Source: Limnohabitans sp. (lineage in GTDB: Bacteria; Pseudomonadota; Gammaproteobacteria; Burkholderiales; Burkholderiaceae_C). From it: a DNA stretch of 17,016 nt. The notes beneath the pieces are model-generated. The model saw nothing but the letters and a program-made list of their open reading frames with translations. It did not search any database and was not told where the DNA came from. Made by a program: the position numbers and the translations under genes. Below are positions 14,975 to 17,016 of the stretch, in pieces. Within the stretch, counting starts at the first letter, position 1, and each line of letters opens with the position of its first letter. The stretch is taken from contig VEQI01000027.1 of the NCBI GenBank assembly GCA_018883305.1, positions 1-17,016 on the forward strand. The letters are read 5' to 3'.

Positions 14975-16195
14975 TCAAATGATGGCGTCTTGCCGCAGTT
15001 GCTGAATTCGCTCGGCACTCAGGCCCAACTCACCCAGCACTTCGTCGGTGTGCTGTCCCAGCAGCGGAGGCGCTTGATCGGTGCGGATCTCGGCCTGGCC
15101 AAAGCGGAATGGCGTGACCAGTTGTGGCACAGTGCCGGCCGTGGGGTGCGGAAGTTGTCGCAACATTTGCCGATGCACGATTTGCGGGTCTGCCAGTGCC
15201 TCCGGAATGGAGTTGATGGGGCCGCATGGCACCTGGGCCTGTCCCAGCAAGTCGCTCCACTCGGCGCGTGTCTTGGCGGCGAACAGTGCGTCCAGCAAGG
15301 GTCGCAATTCGTTTTGATGACGCACCCGATTCGGGTTGGTGTCAAAGCGTGGGTCGTTTGCCAGATCAGGGGCGCCCAGGGTCTGACACAGCTTGGCAAA
15401 TTGACCATCATTGCCTACCACCAGCACCAGGTCACCATCGGCGCACTTGAACACATCTTGCGGCTGAATGTTCGGATGTGCGTTGCCACGACGTACCGGT
15501 GTCTTGCCCGACATGAGGTAGTTCATCGCCTGGTTGGACAGCAGCGACACCTGAACATCCAACATGGCCATGTCGATGTATTCGCCTTCACCCGTGACCT
15601 CTCGGTTGGCCAGCGCGGCCAGCATGCCCACGCTGGCATAGGTGCCGGTGATGAGGTCAATGAGGGGGATGCCGATTTTTTGCGGACCGCCGCCCGGCAA
15701 GTCGTCCCGCTCGCCGGTGACGCTCATCAAGCCTCCCATGGCTTGGATCAGAAAGTCATAGGCGGGTTGCTCGGCTCGGGGCCCCGTCTGACCAAAGCCG
15801 GTGATGGAGCAGTAAATCAGCTTGGGGTTGATGGCGCGCAGGCTCTCGTAGTCCAGGCCATAGCGTTTCAACGTGCCGACCTTGTAGTTTTCAAGAACGA
15901 TGTCCACCTTGGCGGCCAGTTCGCGGATGATCTCTTGCCCCTGCGGCTGTGAGATGTCCACGGTGATGGAACGCTTGCCCCGATTGGCCCCCAGGTAATA
16001 CCCCGATTCCTGCGTAGAACCACCCGTGGGCGTTTTGAGGAACGGAGGACCCCAGGCGCGCGTGTCGTCTCCGGGGCCGGGACGCTCCACCTTGATGACC
16101 TCGGCACCCAAGTCAGCCAGCATTTGTGCCGACCAGGGGCCTGCCAGCACGCGACTGAGATCGAGCACGCGGATATGGGAAAGCAGTTGTTTCAC
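14975..16195 (-). CDS. CaiB/BaiF (class III) CoA-transferase, operon B
   Basis: A 406-residue paralogue, of exactly the same length, of the operon A CoA-transferase. Signatures in order: HIRVLDLSRVLAGPWSAQML (7-26), GAEVIKVERPGPGDDTRAWG (30-49), NRGKRSITVDI (71-81), PGGGPQKIGIPLIDLITG with candidate catalytic Asp180, and PLLGQHTDEVL near the end. The start is GTG (16193-16195), supported by GGAG at 16204-16207; no ATG lies close by in frame. It follows the acyl-CoA dehydrogenase gene by 45 bp and precedes two Bug genes. It should activate a carboxylate by CoA transfer, handing the ester to the dehydrogenase. Substrate and donor unknown. Confidence 0.93.
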   Translation of the reverse strand: MKQLLSHIRVLDLSRVLAGPWSAQMLADLGAEVIKVERPGPGDDTRAWGPPFLKTPTGGSTQESGYYLGANRGKRSITVDISQPQGQEIIRELAAKVDIVLENYKVGTLKRYGLDYESLRAINPKLIYCSITGFGQTGPRAEQPAYDFLIQAMGGLMSVTGERDDLPGGGPQKIGIPLIDLITGTYASVGMLAALANREVTGEGEYIDMAMLDVQVSLLSNQAMNYLMSGKTPVRRGNAHPNIQPQDVFKCADGDLVLVVGNDGQFAKLCQTLGAPDLANDPRFDTNPNRVRHQNELRPLLDALFAAKTRAEWSDLLGQAQVPCGPINSIPEALADPQIVHRQMLRQLPHPTAGTVPQLVTPFRFGQAEIRTDQAPPLLGQHTDEVLGELGLSAERIQQLRQDAII

Positions 16196-16203
16196 GAAAG
16201 TAG

Positions 16204-16207
16204 CTCC
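16204..16207 (-). promoter_or_regulatory. ribosome binding site supporting a GTG start
   Basis: GGAG on the minus strand, eight bases before the GTG at 16195. It supports GTG as the initiator of the operon B CoA-transferase. Confidence 0.6.
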
Positions 16208-16240
16208 AGAGGAATGGAAGGGGCGCTGCTGTGCGGCGGC

Positions 16241-17016
16241 TCAGCTGGGCATGTCCAGGGTGTGCTTGGCCAGAATGCCGCGCTGGATCTCATTGGTGCC
16301 AGCATAAATAGTGGTGATAGTGGCATTCATCAGGCAGGCCAGTGGGTCGAGTTGCTTGTCGCCTAACGACATGAACTCGCGGCTGCCACCGTCTTCTTCA
16401 GCGGTCATGGCCAGCTCCAGGCTGATGCGGGAATAAGTTTCGGTGGCCCAGACCTTGAGGATGGACACGCTGGGCGGCAGCGGTTTGCCTTCTTTCACCA
16501 TGGCGGCAAAGTGACCGTACATGGCCACCAGGTCTTCCACGTCCAGCAACAGCCGGGCGTAGCGCGAGCAGAAGGCGGCGTCCTCAAACAAACCGCGATG
16601 CGCGGCCAGTTGGCGCAGTTGCTCCAGCGCATAGCTCGGCGTTTTGGGGCTGCCCACAAAGATGCGCTCAAAGCCCAGCAAGGCCTTGGCGATGGTCCAG
16701 CCCTGGTTGATCTCACCCACCAGGTTGTCCACGGGCACCCGCACGTTATCGAAGAACACTTCACAAAACTCTTCTTCATCCGCGATATTGCGGATGGGGC
16801 GTACCGTCACGCCGGGGGTTGCCATGTCCACCAACAAGAAGCTGATGCCCGCCTGCTTCTTGACCGTGTTGTCGGTGCGCACCAGCAGGAAGATGTGGGT
16901 GGCGTCCATGGCCAGGGTGGTCCAGATCTTCTGGCCACTGACCACGAAGACATCGCCCTCGCGCACGGCCTGGGTGCGCAGCGAGGCCAGGTCGGAGCCC
17001 GCATTGGGTTCGGAGT
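16241..17016 (-). CDS. acyl-CoA dehydrogenase, C-terminal part, cut by window edge
   Basis: The visible 257 residues begin at SEPNAGSDLA at the window edge and run to the end of the protein. GQKIWTT, the LLGFER glutamate (about residue 116 of the fragment) and the terminal YAGTNEIQRGILA are all present. By hand alignment it differs from the C-terminal half of the operon A fused dehydrogenase at only about 25 of the first 119 positions, so the two are close paralogues. As there, the MCAD-type YEGT glutamate is replaced by Ala and the LGFER glutamate is the likely base. Whether it also carries an N-terminal dehydrogenase half lies outside the window. It is upstream of the CoA-transferase, the reverse of the gene order in operon A. 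FAD-dependent alpha,beta-dehydrogenation of a CoA ester is the expected reaction. Confidence 0.92.
   Translation of the reverse strand, partial: SEPNAGSDLASLRTQAVREGDVFVVSGQKIWTTLAMDATHIFLLVRTDNTVKKQAGISFLLVDMATPGVTVRPIRNIADEEEFCEVFFDNVRVPVDNLVGEINQGWTIAKALLGFERIFVGSPKTPSYALEQLRQLAAHRGLFEDAAFCSRYARLLLDVEDLVAMYGHFAAMVKEGKPLPPSVSILKVWATETYSRISLELAMTAEEDGGSREFMSLGDKQLDPLACLMNATITTIYAGTNEIQRGILAKHTLDMPS

Noticed and set aside
14384..15952. A 522-codon open frame on the plus strand across the CoA-transferase and Bug genes
   Set aside because: It crosses two real minus-strand genes and the gap between them, has no recognisable domain, and has the composition of a shadow frame.

Overview
The window looks like chromosomal DNA of a betaproteobacterium, most likely Burkholderiales (Comamonadaceae or Alcaligenaceae type). 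That inference rests on high GC content, tightly packed operons, and an unusual density of Bug-type (TctC family) periplasmic solute-binding proteins: four complete and one partial in 17 kb. Nearly all the DNA is coding. The longest gene-free stretches are 2521-2696 (176 bp) and 9058-9243 (186 bp), both probable control regions. I saw no tRNA, rRNA, CRISPR array, insertion sequence, transposase or phage gene.

Layout. (1) Positions 1-2520, plus strand: the last codons of an upstream Bug gene, a cytoplasmic sialidase-like (BNR/Asp-box) protein that follows it with almost no gap, and an MFS transporter of the YbfB/YjiJ type. (2) Positions 2697-3473, plus strand: a crotonase (enoyl-CoA hydratase/isomerase family) behind its own 176-bp leader, which carries a perfect inverted repeat. 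(3) Positions 9057-3509, minus strand (operon A): CaiB/BaiF CoA-transferase, a 765-residue acyl-CoA dehydrogenase made of two fused dehydrogenase domains, a Bug protein, and a LysR regulator as last gene. (4) Positions 9244-11548, plus strand, divergent from operon A: a glutathione S-transferase-like protein, a flavin reductase-like protein and a Bug protein. (5) Positions 17016-11556, minus strand (operon B): an acyl-CoA dehydrogenase cut by the window edge, a second CaiB/BaiF CoA-transferase, two consecutive Bug proteins, a carboxymuconolactone decarboxylase-like protein and an amidohydrolase resembling 2-pyrone-4,6-dicarboxylate hydrolase.

How the genes may work together (inference): this is a carboxylic-acid catabolic island. 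Bug proteins would capture carboxylates in the periplasm, CaiB-type enzymes would move CoA onto them, and the dehydrogenases would introduce a double bond. The crotonase would act on the unsaturated CoA ester, and the amidohydrolase and CMD-like protein would handle a lactone or ring-fission type intermediate. The substrate cannot be read from the sequence. The most notable points are two paralogous CoA-transferase/dehydrogenase modules in opposite gene order, the fused double dehydrogenase, the many Bug proteins without any TctA/TctB membrane partner in view, and two clean DNA palindromes placed where operators would be expected.
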